64,000 nt of DNA from Spirodela intermedia. Lineage: Eukaryota; Streptophyta; Magnoliopsida; Alismatales; Araceae. Below, piece by piece: positions 25,515 through 49,528 of this stretch; position 1 is the first letter of the stretch, and every line of letters begins with the position of its first letter. The stretch lies in the NCBI GenBank assembly GCA_902729315.2, contig LR746265.1:2398892-2462891 (forward strand). Reading direction: 5' to 3'. A program made the position numbers and the translations under genes. The notes under the pieces were generated by a model. The model ran no database searches, was not told the DNA's origin, and saw nothing but the letters and a program-made list of their open reading frames with translations.

Positions 25515-26654
25515 TATTCCAACTGAATAGTGTTCGGCCTGCTTGATTCCATCTTCTATTCTAAGGTGATATGATGCAAACAAGATGACGGTGGCATTTA
25601 TTTATTTTTAATAAAGTCCTAAAAATCATCTTAATTTTCTTGTGCTGGTTAGATCATGTGCATGTAACGTTGGTTTTCTCTAGTAATCAGGGGGTTAATA
25701 TAGCCACACTTCAGCTCTATCTAGTGACGTCATTCAGTTGGGCATGATTTCGAGCTGAGTGATATTTGGCAAGGCCCCAACCTAGCTCTTCCCCAAAGAA
25801 GAGCTCAAAAAAGGCTCCGTTCTTGGTCTATTCCTACTAGAAAGAAATGAGCTTAGTAAACCTGAAGCTCGCGTCCAACTTTTCTCATGCTTGTGCCTAA
25901 AAAAAAAAACCCAAAAAAGTAAAGAAATCATAAAATAAAGCATGATTCCCATCTAGATTGAGTTTGAGCGGTGATAAATCTTAAGTGAAAATAAAAAAAA
26001 CTATTTTTGTAAGCATTTGACTCTCTAATTTATAATATTATAGATGTACTATATGTTTATACACTTGTATTCAACCATGAATACTTGTTAGAACATGATG
26101 TTTTTTTTTACCTTGGGTGGATGATTATGGTAACTTTTTGGAAATGAATTGGAGTTGATATATAATTTTTCCATGATATTTCATAAGTATATCCCACATA
26201 ACAAGAAACTCATTCGTACATAAATCCATACAATATCGCCAAACACATAATAAGTACTATGAAAGATGGCAATATGATGAGCAATATGGATGGACCAGCT
26301 AAAGCTTCCCATCCAGTATGATCATGGATGCACAGTAGAATGATCTTGTAGAGAGGTTCCGAGGTGAATTACAGGCTAGTTTTCTTTTCTTGATTTCAGT
26401 TTTTTTTTTTTTTTTTTTTGCCGTTTCCTCCAGAAAATAGGTCAACGACTGGTTCATTTGATGAAAGTTAAAGGGAAACTGGTTGAGATTTCCATTATGA
26501 ATTATACCATATCAAGGACAGCATTTGCGGCTGTTCAAATTTATTCTGCTACCATATTCTTCCTTAGTCCGGGCAGAAGACATGCTGAAATGATGTAAAC
26601 CCTCTCAAATGATCCCCTGGAAAAAGCAGCGTGGCTGAGCAGATGGCTTGATCT
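25515..26654. other. Intergenic region between convergent SDR and NAD-ME genes
   Basis: AT-rich, with a run of about 21 T near 26399-26419 and no ORF worth reporting. It must contain both 3'UTRs. Confidence 0.6.
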
Positions 26655-37901
<11,247 letters not shown>

Positions 37902-38601
37902 TCTCTCCTACCAACAGAGAGAAGAGAGGAGATGGGGTTCTCTCCTACCGTCGAATTCTCTGCCTGCAAACCGCCTCCTCGGGTGCAGACTTCCCAGTCA
38001 ATCTTGTCGGAGTCTGAAACAGTCACTTGGTCTTGGATGGGGGCGGGAGTGTGAGATGAGGCCAGTACCCAGAACGACGATCCCCGGTGTGTTACACCCC
38101 CGTACGTTCTTAACCGGATCCCAACTTGTGTCGACAAATAGCATGGAGAGATCTTTGTGCTAGCTTTCTAAAGCGTTTTTTTTGTCCCAGTGAGAGTCAA
38201 CATAACTACCAAATAGCAACTGCGCATACTAGAGATTCGCCAAAATGGCGGGACCGGCCCACCACTCCACCTCATACGTGTCGAAATATCATTGAAAGAG
38301 ACAGAACGTTTGACTGGAGGGGATTTAATGGGCCAGCCCATTTAGAGAACTTTCTGATTTGACCAGCGTATGTGTCCATGGGCCAGCCCATTAAAACCCT
38401 AACGATCAACGTTCCACAGAAATCCGAGCCGTTGAGGGGCACTGAGAACGGGCCTTTGAAAGTTCATCCCTGGGGATTTCCCTCTCAGAAACTGACGCTC
38501 GTTCATCGCCTAGACCGCCATCGGCCTGCGGATCCTCGAGCGACGATGTCCGAAACATCCCTCGTCTCTACCGGCATTATGTTCTAGTTGCTGCCGGAGA
38601 T
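37902..38601. promoter_or_regulatory. Shared divergent upstream region of NAD-ME and SEND1
   Basis: 700 bases between divergent start codons. The sequence ATGGGCCAGCCCA occurs at 38328-38340 and again at 38378-38390. Each copy holds TGGGCC plus an inverted TGGGCT (site II type). A telo box AAACCCTAA lies at 38394-38402. Site II plus telo box is a known plant combination in genes active in cycling cells. Its nearness to SEND1 suggests it mainly serves that gene (inference). Confidence 0.55.
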
Positions 38602-41600
38602 ATGGGGGTGAAGAATCTGTGGGACATCCTCGAATCATGCAAAAAAATTCTTCCTCTCCATCATCTTCAGTAAGTGTTATCGAGGCCAGGGTGTTTAGGC
38701 TTGGAATTTGCATCTGCGGCTGATGCACCTATTTCTACGTATACTTTTTTCTGTTCTTTCCGTCCTGCTCCAGGAACAAGAGGCTGTGCGTGGATCTCTC
38801 ATGTTGGATGGTTCAGTTTCGTCACGCGTGTAGATCCCCGGCCTGCGTGAGAGATAAGCTTTACCTGCAGAGCCTCTTCCACAGGATCAGAGCTCTCGTT
38901 GCTTTGAATTGCAGCCTCATTTTTGTTACCGGTACGTTATATATTTATTTATTTTTAATTTTGCCTTTTTCTCTCTGTCACACTTCCGCTTTTCTGAGGT
39001 TTGTTCCTGGGAATTGGACGTGAGCGTAGTCCTCGTTTCCTCTTCGGTTAACTGAGGTCATCCATTCTCCCTTCAGCTACTACGAATTGTTTTCTAAAGA
39101 GAACAGCTCTTGATAAATGCTTTTGCGTCGAAGGTACCTTTTCTGGGGAGTTCAATCAGTGGCAAATGCGTCGCTAGTGACTCGGGATAGTGGAAGAGTA
39201 AATGCAATAAAAAGGTTTTACGCGCTTGGGCATGGTTCTGAGACTGGCATTGGGATGCGGCCATTCCTATTTGTAAGAGAGAAAATCACAAACAGTAGAA
39301 ATGTACTGGGAATATTATGCGATCTTTCCTTGATACATAGGTAAGATGCACGGGAGACTCATGAAAGAATACGAATGCGCAACCTCCGAGATGGGAAACA
39401 TAAGTTTTATGTCAGATAGCTGGACAGCGCCGTCAAAAGCTGTGTTACAGGCGCATATGCTTTCCAAAAATTTCAGGCAGTCACAGGAAATGTTTGAGGG
39501 AAAGGAACACATTTCAATTCTGTCAATCAGAGGGAATTTCGAGCCCTTTTGATTTTTTAGCTTTACTCCTGAACTTCTTACGGCGCGGTTCTGGAGAATC
39601 GCTAAGGTAGATGGCAATCTCTGCCTAAGGATCACCGTAGGCAAATACATAAACAGGAAGGCTATCAGTACTTCTCTCATTTCTCCTGTCTTGAAGAACA
39701 TCCAGCTGGTAGAATGTTTGGAAGTTGGAGTCATATTTGTGGCTAAATGTGATTGAAAAGCAGGGATCTTAATAGATAAATTATGGAGAGATATCCCCTC
39801 CGTATCATCCAGAATGTTTTCTACGCTGCATGTAAATTGGAGTTGTTAAATGTCTTCGAAATATGCATCGAGAGAACTCAACTCTTTAATACTACAAGAT
39901 TTGTGTGCTTAACATAAGGAGATGGTTTTATGTGTTAAGACCGCTGTGTTGATTATCTTTTTGAAAGTTACTTATCTTTATTATTTGGTACCCCGTAATA
40001 GGAGAATACAAGATTAAGTCGCTGTTGAGTTTCTCCATATCTCATCTTGATTGTACTTTCTCCGTTGTGTCTGGTTTTCTGATCTGAAGCGCTCGAGTTT
40101 CTACTCTTTTTTTGAAAAAAATCACCTCCATTTTCTATACATCATAAAGAATGAAAAATCTGTGCTAATATCAGGAATAATTTTTTATCAGACAAAAAAA
40201 TCCTTGCAACAAAGGGCACTCAATATTAAAAACTGGGAGATAGAAGAGGACGTGAGATGAGGGTGAGTAAATTTCTAATTCATCAAATACTGTTTTTCCC
40301 CGGAGGGCTATGTGTAGAGTTTCAAACGTCTGTTTTTATGAATTCCAATAGCCTACAGTCTTCAAATCCATAGAGCCTAGTTTCACTAAGCCTTAAAGAT
40401 GGGAAGACAACACTCTATTGACGTTTTACTAGAAGAGTGAAAGACAACTACTAAAGACTCTATTGTTGGGTACAGATGACTGACTTTCATCTCAAAAAAT
40501 AATTCCCCTTGGGGCTTTGTGGAGTTTACATCGACCTCAAGTAGATTCCCAAAAGTTGGCTTTTGATGAATTCCACTAACCTGCGGTTTTTAAATCCCAA
40601 GAGCCAACCTTCATTAAACCTGGAGGATGGAAAGGCAAAGTTCTCTTGTCGCTCAGCTAGAAACGTGAAAAACAGCTATTAAATCGAGATGACTGTGATT
40701 CTCGTCTTGGAGCATCTTCAGACGGTTGACCAACCATTCTGATTCCCCTCAGGTTATACCTTCGTTGGTTGAAAGGTACTTTGTTCTTGAAGGATTAGGT
40801 TATGGCTAAAGTCTGAAAAGACTTCCTATTTCTGGTTTGTTTCAGCATCGTCACCTGGATAGAAGCCTGACACTCTCCTCAACACATCTTACTGATCAAT
40901 AATATGCTCTGTGGAAATACATTTATGCGACTAACTGCATATTTTGTCTCTATTATCCAGTAGGTTGATTTTATTTGTTTTTGTTGTTGCTCATTGTAAA
41001 TTTCAAAAGTGTACATGACCCACATCATGCTTACCATTTCACCTTATAATGGAGGTATGCACTATAAGGAGAAAAATGTCTGGTTGAGAATCAGACAAAT
41101 CTACAGCGTCCATATGTGACAGATTCTGAATTGAGCATGAAGAGTTACCCTTTCCCTTTCTGCAGATGGGTCGATTCCTGCAATAAAACTGAGTGCATAC
41201 AGGCGCAGGCTGGGATCCAGTTTTGAGGTATTGAGGCCGATTTCTCCAGAACTATCTCTCATTTTTCAACTGTCTTGATTTGTTTACATTTGATAAAAAA
41301 AACACCATGAACTCAATAGGCTGCTGGGGAAGAACAAAATTTCCATATTGTTCATTCACTTCAGAGAAACAGAGGCTCTGAGTTTTCATGTATGATAAAA
41401 GAGGCAAAAGCTTTGGGAATGGCTTTTGGAATCCCTTGCTTAGATGGGTAAGCTTCACCAAACTTTACAAGATTGCCTAGATTCTTATTATTTTTTATTT
41501 ATTTTTTTGGTTAGCAAATATTTTCATTTGTTCTATTTACCTTGACTGTTATACGAGGGGAATTTTTCACGACAAGATGATGTAAAATATCATAACCAGT

Positions 41601-44600
41601 AGCTATGTTACATCATCTAGCCGCCTGTGGTAGAGCACTTTGTCTGAAGACCTGTAGACCGTCAACTTATTTTCCGGATGATAGTTTTTTTAATATTCTG
41701 CTGGTTCTAGAAGTACTGCACATGGTCATTGTTCCTAATACTATATAAGAAGTGAATGTAGCGATTGAGGTACCACTATCAAGAAAAAAACATTACGAAT
41801 AATGCCCCCTTTTTATTAATAGCCTACATTTCATTATATCCGCATCCTACTGAGAAATAATGAAGAAAATTCGTAACACTACAGGATGTCCAACGTATCA
41901 AATAAACAAGTTAGCGTCGTAACACCTGTTTGCTATCTTGATTGTTTTTTTTCTTAAGACAAGCTTATAAGCGAAACTACTAACTTTGAATATGATTCCG
42001 AGGATGATTTTTTAATTTGCACGCAGTCTCAATTTAAGGAGGAATCATCTACTTTATGATTCCACAGGCAGGGTAGATACTGATTCGATGTGTAAAGTAG
42101 AAATTCTTCCCATCATCTCTTCTAGGAAAATGGCATATAAACAAGTTATATAGTGCATGAATCCTTCATTATCTTGTAAGTACTTTTTCAAGTGAAACCT
42201 CTTAACTAATTTCCATGATGGAACAAGTAGGTTGCAAAGGTTTTTCCATTGGGACTGTTTTGTTCAAGGTTGCAGTGTTTGCTAATAAACAAAAAAATGA
42301 TGTTAGTTTTCATCAACAGATAGATTTAAAATGGCATTCTTGTCTTCATCAAACGTTGATTGTAGAAATATTGTAGTGCCATGAGGTGGTGTTTCTACCT
42401 TTTTATCCGTATTTGATTTTTTTCTAAAATGAGAAAGGGCTTTTCTGTCTTATTTCATCAGCGTTTGATTCTGATTTTGGGAACTTCCGCTGATTAAGAA
42501 AGGGAAGAAATAATATTAATTCCCCTTACCATACCTTCTTCTGGTGGATAGAATCTAAAGATAACCCTTGTGATTTTTTCCAATTTGAGAATTCGGGAGA
42601 ATTTTATTTTATAGAAAACGCTCGACTGAACTAACCAAAAACCTTGATGTGGTTATACTTAAATTTTTTATTTAATATTGAATTTTTTTTGGCGAAAATA
42701 TAACTTGAACAGAGTTGAGGAAGCAGAAGCCCAGTGTGCCTCTTTGAACTTGGGGAATTTTTGTGTAAGTGGGTTTACTACTGTATTCAATAATTTCAAT
42801 ACAAAGTGCAGAGCTTTAATTGCAACCATCGTCTCCAGGATGGATGTTTCACTGCTGATTCAGATATCTTCCTTTTTGGTGCAAGGATTGTCTACAGGGA
42901 CATCATCTTGGGTAACTGAATTCCATAATTGAAACTTTAGTTTAGGACTGAGGGTTTTCAAATGAAAGCACTGCTGAATTTTCTTATTTTCATCGTTTAG
43001 GAGACAATGGTTATGTTATTTGTTATGACATGGTGGATATAGAGCAAAAGCTTGGATATGGAAGGAACACATTGGTAAGTTCTACTTTGCTTCCCAAATC
43101 TTCTTGCAGCTGTGGCTCTTTGGCACGAACCCGACCGTAGTATTTCCATAACTGTATCAAATGAACTAGACGACAAGATTTATTAATACGATTCTGTTCC
43201 ATTGTACCTATTGGACACATTGGTGGCCAACAGTAGTTTCAAACTTTTAGCTCTGGAAGTAAGAACTTAGGCCTGGTTATTCATAGAATTTTGTTTCCCA
43301 TTTGTTGGCAATGGAAACATTCCGATTCAAACTATGGTAGATTAGAATCTTCCTCAGTACATCTAATCCATTTTGCTTGTGATCGAATTTTGCTTCAAAC
43401 ACTGCATTAGACAACACAAGTTCCTAATGTAACTTGACATGTGTTAAAAAAAATGCTCATTTATGATATAATTTGTTCGTCTTTATTATCTTCACCATCT
43501 CATTAGTGAATTTTTTGCCTGTTGTGGGTTTTAGTTGCCACCTGTTCCCAAAAATGTCACTAGCCTTTTCAGTCGGTCGCATATTTTGAGCTCCTTATCT
43601 ATTATGACTATCCTGGCATAATCAATTTGTACTTTACTGTGGGAAAGACCGTATCCTTAGGAGTTTTGCTCTTAGTTGGTCAGTTTCCTATTTTTTTAGA
43701 GTTTCTTTATTTCGTGACCCTTGTATATATCTAGTAGACATCTATGATGTGAATAATAAGCAGATTTTTTTTCTACTATATATCCTCCTAGGGTTTGCGT
43801 CAATATATAGTTTCTGATAATTACGATGGATGTTTTACGTCTTTTTCCAATGTAAAATATTTTAACCGAATTGCTGTTATCAGCCCTCGACTACTACCAG
43901 AGGAAAATAATACTTGATTTCAAACTTGCTGACTTGTCATCCCTATCACCGCTACCTGATTATGCAACGTTGGCACACTTTTTTTTCATACAGATAACAT
44001 CTAGTGGGATGAACACTGATATAAGGTTCAAATCATTGACTTACTGTTGCTATGTCGTGCTTTTGCTTATTAAAATAACCAACCTGACTGGATCTGAACA
44101 AGAATTTCTTAATTTTCCTGGATTATATGCTTATGCGGTTGTATGCTAATATGCTTTGCTTATATGGTTGTATGCTACAGAGCAGATTTGTTGCTTTAAG
44201 GTTACGATTCTCTGTTAACCAGACATTTTTACCATTACTAACGCCAAACTATTTACTCATGCGGCATGTTTTGTATTATTCTCTTGATAATCACGTGGAC
44301 ATAAGAAGGTACCTAAATATATAATTCCTTAGAATCCGTACCACTCACTCCATTCCTTGGCATCTTCTCCTCTTGCAGCTTGTCTGTAAGTCCTATTGCC
44401 TGGCAGCTTAAACTAAACTTTTTACCTTTTCACTATATAGAAGTGAAGGCAAACCCATGTGATGCTAAGATTAATTTATGTGAATCTATCATAACACCTG
44501 GATTAAAAATTATGAGTCCTATGTTCACTTCATCTTGCAATATAATGTTTTAGTTTACTATAGAAAATCTTAGAAGGCGTCACCCCTTCTATTTATTTTT

Positions 44601-47582
44601 TTACATAGGAGGATATGGAAACGTTGGTTTATGGCATCTGTCTACTTGATAATTACAGACGTGTAACGATGTCTTTAGCTGATTTTCCCAGATTTCTTTG
44701 GCCGTCCTTCTCGGTAGTGACTATTATCAAGGAGTACGTGGGTTTGGGCCAGTAAGTTCTGTTTAACATGATGTTTGATGCGAAATGATAAAGAACGGTA
44801 TTTTATTTTTTTCCTGCTCCTTCTGATCCTATCCTTCTTAATTGGGATAATTCATGATGCAGGAAACAGCATGTCAGCTAGTTAAATCAATAGGAGATGA
44901 TACCATTCTTGAGAGGATTATATCAGGGAAACTTACATTTATGAAGGTGACACAAAGGACCAAGAAGAAGGGCAAGGCATTCATGTGCCATACTAACAAT
45001 AATCAGAATTCAGAGAATGTGCGAAATTTAGGTCAAGACTCTATAAAAGTGCTTTAAATTCTAAATTGGTCTTGTTTTGGTGACTCCCGTGTTGCCTCGA
45101 AAAGCATTTTATAACTTTAGCGCGTAGTTAGATTCATGTAGTTGAGAATGAATCCTTTAAAATGAGATAATTTGCCTTAATTAATAATTGTTTATCTATT
45201 CATATCCCGCTTACCACTCTCAAATTTTGATACATGTGACACAGCATTTGATCTCTGGTAGTTCACATATGTTGACGATACGGCTCAGCGACTTGTCTCA
45301 TTGTAATTTCGATATCCATATTCCGTCTTGTTTTCTTGAGTATCATCTTTCTCAAACTAGATTATGACAACATCAAATCCCATTTTCACTGAACACAAAG
45401 GATGGAATCAATCTTTCCCGTTGAGAGGGTCGAATATTAGGATCATTTATTACAGAGTATTCACAATTTTGATTTGAAATAATCTGTCGTCCTGATCTCT
45501 GTTATCAGGGTCTTAAGTCTTTCTCATTCGCTGCCATCATTTCATTTTGGTTGATACTTGTCCTCTGGCGTTCTCACAGGCAGAGAATGCCACGAATTGA
45601 GTGATCAGTTCCTAGAAGTGATTCATGCATATTTGAAGCCAAAATGCCATTCCCCAGACTCAGAGGCAGTTAAAAGGTAAAACAGTACTATATCATATGG
45701 ACTCGTTTTTTATCAATTAACTATAAAGAGAATGCTGTGGTAAAATCCATCTCGGGGCTATTTCTTTCCACACCTTGATGATATTTGTCAGCTGGGTGGT
45801 GAATCAACGCAAATCTCACTTTTTTACTCTTCAATGCTTTAATTTTCCTGCTGGAAGATTTTGCTCTCAGCTCCTGCCACACACCCTATTTCCTATGATC
45901 TGATGTTCCCTGCTGCTAAACGCGAGAACAGGGTTTGTGGGTCTGTCGGCTCCATCCATCCTCCTCCATTGACGAGGTTTCCATGTGATCCATGGCTTCT
46001 GCTGGCGTTCCTGGGGTGGCATGTGCTCTGGTTTGACTTTGACTGGGTGATGCATGCAGCCAGGTCAATGTGGTCTGGTTTGACTTTGACTGGGTGATGC
46101 ATGCAACCAGGTCAACTGGGTTTCCCAAATGAGGCGTAGGTGAGCAATCCAGTGTCTGACCGCTGACTCTGCCATCCTCTCCAAACAGAAGGTCAACCTT
46201 AGGTTGCAGAAACTACGGCTTGTTTCGACCTCATTACTCAGTACCCATGGTGGAACCTGCCTCACTCTGAGCCTTATTCTCCACTTGGCCTGCTATAATC
46301 TTGAGCCGAGGAAACTACATGAAACATCCAGATTTATTCTTGTGGCCCGATTGGTCAACCCCGAGGTCGCCTGATTTATTCCTCCTGCCCTCTCAGATTG
46401 CTTTCTCACCTCCCATTTCGCCAATCTCTGCTTCAAGAAATATGTGAGACGCATTTCCACTGGGATTCTGACAAGACAGGTGAGTTGACATCTGCTCTGA
46501 ACATCTTCTTCCATCTGTTTCATTAAGACTTTCATATCAATTACCCCCCCCCACCCCCTTGAGCATACGAACTACGATATCAAGTCCTCTCCTTGCATTG
46601 CCTCAGACCGGTACATCCTCCCCAAGATCGCCGAGAGGAACCTCCGGATCTTCGCCAACTTCCGCGCCACCTCCGAGGATCTGGGCGTTCGGATCCCTCT
46701 GCATGAGGTGAGTTCTTTAACCCATGAACCATTTTATCAGGCTCTCGCAATTCTTCCTCAGATGAATCTGCTCCAGATGCCCATCGCTTACCCGCCCTTC
46801 GCCATCGTCAAGGAGAGGAGGCTGCTTGGAAGAGCGTGCTTCGAGGTCTCTTGGCAGGGCTTCGACAGGCCCCTCACATCCACCGTGCCTGCTGATCTCG
46901 TGAAGAGGTGAGACGAAATCTGATAGTTCTATGTTTCATCCCATGTTCTTTGCAAGAACAGACGGATGAACATGATCAGATCCCTCGGCTAAATGGTTCG
47001 TTCCTTCCTTCATTCCTCCTGTTGGACAGTGCCTGCCCCGAGATGGTGGCCGAGTTCATGGCGAAGAAAGAAGAAGACAGGAGGCAGAAGAGAAGGCCCA
47101 GGCCGAAGCCCGCCGAGGGAGCGCCGCCACTCGCCGGCGGCGTCGATCTCCAGCTCCTAGCGCTGTCGCTGACCGAAGAGCAAGAGAACGGGCCCTCCGA
47201 CTCGGAGAGACGGGACCAGCCGGCGGCGCTGGTTGACCTCTCCACCCCATCGCCGCCGCTCCGCCTTCGCAAGCTTGCGAAGCAACGAGGCGCCTCCGGT
47301 CAGCTCGCCGGCGCCATCGACATCGACTCCTCCGACTCGTCGCCGGAGAAGGCGGATGGAGATCCCTCGAGCCGCCATTCTGAGCTCGTGGATGCGACGA
47401 CTCCGCCGCCGCCGCCGTGGGAAGGAGAATGCGACGGGAAGCAAGTCAACGGTGGCGGGTCGGAGGAAGATCAACGGGTCGCCGTGATTGACATCGTGGA
47501 CTCCGAGAGCGACGCCTCGCCGGAGAACCGACGCAAGGCGAGTGACCAACTTTATGAGAGCGTCGATGGGGATTTATATTAA
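38602..47582 (+). CDS. SEND1: SEND1-type flap/Holliday-junction nuclease (GEN1/Rad2-XPG family)
   Basis: Nuclear structure-specific endonuclease of Rad2/XPG class IV; plant SEND1 and GEN1 cut Holliday junctions and flaps. Fourteen exons: 38602-38669, 38774-38931, 41166-41227, 41320-41447, 42713-42764, 42839-42911, 43001-43074, 44692-44751, 44863-45031, 45580-45676, 46397-46479, 46607-46707, 46762-46907 and 47030-47582. Phases agree; 607 residues. The start MGVKNLWDILE matches SEND1 rather than GEN1. Active-site acids visible: Asp30 (CVDLS), Asp76, the EEAEAQC cluster at 141-147, Asp163/Asp165 (ADSDIF) and Asp215 (LLGSDYYQGVRG). An H2TH-like segment (TACQLVKSIGDD) follows. A C-terminal chromodomain (GRACFEVSWQGF, then VPADLVKSACPE) precedes a long acidic Ser/Pro-rich tail with three DSS/DSE-type acidic patches. 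Intron 2 is 2.2 kb with a diverged tandem duplication. MSBP follows 260 bases downstream. Confidence 0.95.
40296..40715. repeat. Diverged tandem duplication (~207 bp units) in SEND1 intron 2
   Basis: Units starting at 40296 and 40503 share an ordered series of landmarks: TTCCCC..GGGGCT-like start, TATGAATTCCA / TGATGAATTCCA, CTTCAAATCC / TTTTAAATCC, GATGGGAAGACAA / GATGGAAAGGCAA and GTGAAAGACAACTA / GTGAAAAACAGCTA. Small indels separate them, so the duplication is old. Confidence 0.7.
46028..46121. repeat. 47-bp tandem duplication in SEND1 intron 10
   Basis: Two copies begin at 46028 and 46075, each with GTTTGACTTTGACTGGGTGA and the palindrome TGCATGCA, differing at only a few bases. Confidence 0.9.
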
Positions 47583-47842
47583 AAAGATATATATTGATTC
47601 CGAATGTTTTTCCAATTATTTATAAATTATATATTTGGGTTAATTTTCATTTAATTATAATGCCGACAAGGGGGCAATAAATAGGGGAAGAAAAAACCAG
47701 TGCTGGGGCGAATCAGGCCACTGGAAGTCCCTCCGGTCATATCTTCTGCCTTTCGCCTTCCGACAGAGAGCCGCCGGCGGGTCGCATTCTGGTTCTTCGC
47801 AGCGCCACCGGCGACGAGCTGCGAGAAGGTGGGTGGGAGGCC
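47583..47842. other. Short intergenic region SEND1–MSBP
   Basis: 260 bases between the SEND1 stop and the next start on the same strand. The first half is AT-rich (SEND1 3'UTR) and the second half turns GC-rich (MSBP leader). Confidence 0.6.
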
Positions 47843-49268
47843 ATGGCGGGGGTGTTGCAGCTGTGGGAGACGCTGAAGGAGGCGATCGTAGCCTACACGG
47901 GCCTCTCCCCGGTGGCCTTCTTCACCGTGCTGGCCGTGGCCGTCTCTTTCTACCAAGTGGTTTCGGGGTTCTTCAAGGCCCCGGGGGTGCACACTGTGAG
48001 GGTGCGGGAGGCGCCAGATGTGGAGCCTCTGCCCCCTCCGGTGCAGCTCGGTGAGATCACGGAGGAAGAGCTGAAAGCCTACGACGGCTCCGACCCGAAG
48101 AAGCCTCTCCTCATGGCGATTAAGGCTCAGATCTACGACGTCTCCCAGAGCAGGTATGCCGCGCCGAATGTCTGTTGTATCGTCGACTGTCGATCGACTG
48201 CGCCCGATCTTCCTTTCGTCGCCTTGATCTCTCTGAAACCTTCGTAGATTGGCCAGAATTAATCGCGGAAACCTCGGATAACGTTACCGTACGCTCCAAA
48301 TCGGATGGACTCATTTAGGGTTCTTAGTGGTTTTGGAATCGCTTTTCAATCCCCTCCTCACTTGGTGGTTTTTATGCTTTTTGTATTCAGAATTAGGTTT
48401 AAATAATATGTTTCTGGCATTAACAATACCTCTCCAACACCTTTGTGGGGAATTTCTTCGCCACTGACAATCTTTTCACCAGCACCTCGCTGATTGTCTC
48501 GATGAACCACCTTGGTGTTCTTAAAGTCGCCATCAATTCATTCAATTCGTCCTCCTTCTATGGAGCTTTTATCATCCCCATCCAGATACTTGATTATAAG
48601 CTACTGTAATTGCACACCAACATCCTCGATCAGCTTCCTCGCTCCCCCGCTCCTTTTGGACTATCATAGACAGCGCTTTCGCCCGATTTCCATGAACGAA
48701 TGCATCTATGATGATAGATTTGGAGCAGTGGTCGTATTCAGGACCTTGCCAACTGGGCTATCACTGAGTCCTCTCTTCGCTTAAACGTTTTGCCCCGTGC
48801 TTGCAGAAAAATTCAATTATTTGGAGGAACACGCCCACCCATCCCAGCCTTTTGAGACCTATCTCTTCTCAAACCAGACACAAGACCTAATCTCTTCTCT
48901 TCATTCAGAAGAGGGGGGCTGTTCTGGGTTTGATCATCCTCTCTCAAGAGTAGTTGACTTTCGTTCCTACCTTCTCTGGCGTCAACAGGATGTTCTATGG
49001 GCCCGGCGGGCCGTACGCCCTCTTCGCCGGGAGAGACGCGAGCCGAGCCCTGGCCAAGATGTCCTTCGAGGAGAAGGACCTGACCGGGGACATCTCCGGC
49101 CTTGGGCCGTTCGAGCTCGAGGCCCTGCAGGACTGGGAGTACAAGTTCATGAGCAAGTACGTGAAGGTGGGAACCGTCAGGAAGACGCTCCCCGTGGAAG
49201 GCGCACCGGCGAGCAGCTCCGGCGAGGAAGCAGAGGCCGCCGCCGGCACGGCGGAAGCCAGCAGCTAG
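47843..49268 (+). CDS. MSBP: Membrane steroid-binding protein (MAPR, cytochrome b5-like domain)
   Basis: MAPR-family protein, related to Arabidopsis MSBP1/2. Family members bind steroids or heme, sit in ER or plasma membrane, and organise monolignol P450s (family knowledge). Two exons, 47843-48153 and 48989-49268, joined in phase 2 (AG|G) to give 196 residues. The N-terminal membrane segment is SPVAFFTVLAVAVSFYQVV (about 22-40). The cytochrome b5-like domain runs from ITEEELKAYDG through KPLLMAIKAQIYDVSQSRMF, YGPGGPYALFAGRDASRALA and FEEKDLTGDISGLG to EALQDWEYKFMSKYVKVGTV. As in other MAPR proteins, the paired axial His of true cytochrome b5 are missing. The Ala/Glu/Ser-rich tail is low complexity. 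A 37-bp direct repeat lies in the 3' flank. Confidence 0.95.
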
Positions 49269-49280
49269 CCCAGTTCCGCT

Positions 49281-49338
49281 TCTAATAATCCTCTGGAATA
49301 GCGTGCGGTCTTCTTTATCTAATAATCCTCTGGAATAG
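49281..49338. repeat. Direct repeat in the MSBP 3' flank
   Basis: TCTAATAATCCTCTGGAATA occurs at 49281 and again at 49318, period 37, just after the MSBP stop and probably inside its 3'UTR. Confidence 0.85.
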
Positions 49339-49528
49339 ACTCTTGCTTCCGTCTGGGTCAACTATCTGCGGCACTTGTTCCTGCTAGCCCCGATATCTAA
49401 TGTAAAGGATGGTCTCCCTCCATTGATATTTGAGTGCCTTTGGGGGCATTGTTTTAGATAATGTAATCTCAGATCATGTAGAAGCGTTATAACCGATGAT
49501 CCAGAGAACAAGTGCGTAGGTTGAAAGC

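Noticed and set aside
39315-39734. 139-codon minus-strand frame and an overlapping plus-strand frame at 39346-39552
   Set aside because: Both lie in SEND1 intron 2. I briefly suspected a transposase remnant, but no motif could be recognised.
47157-47549. 130-codon minus-strand frame
   Set aside because: Antisense shadow of the GC-rich last exon of SEND1.
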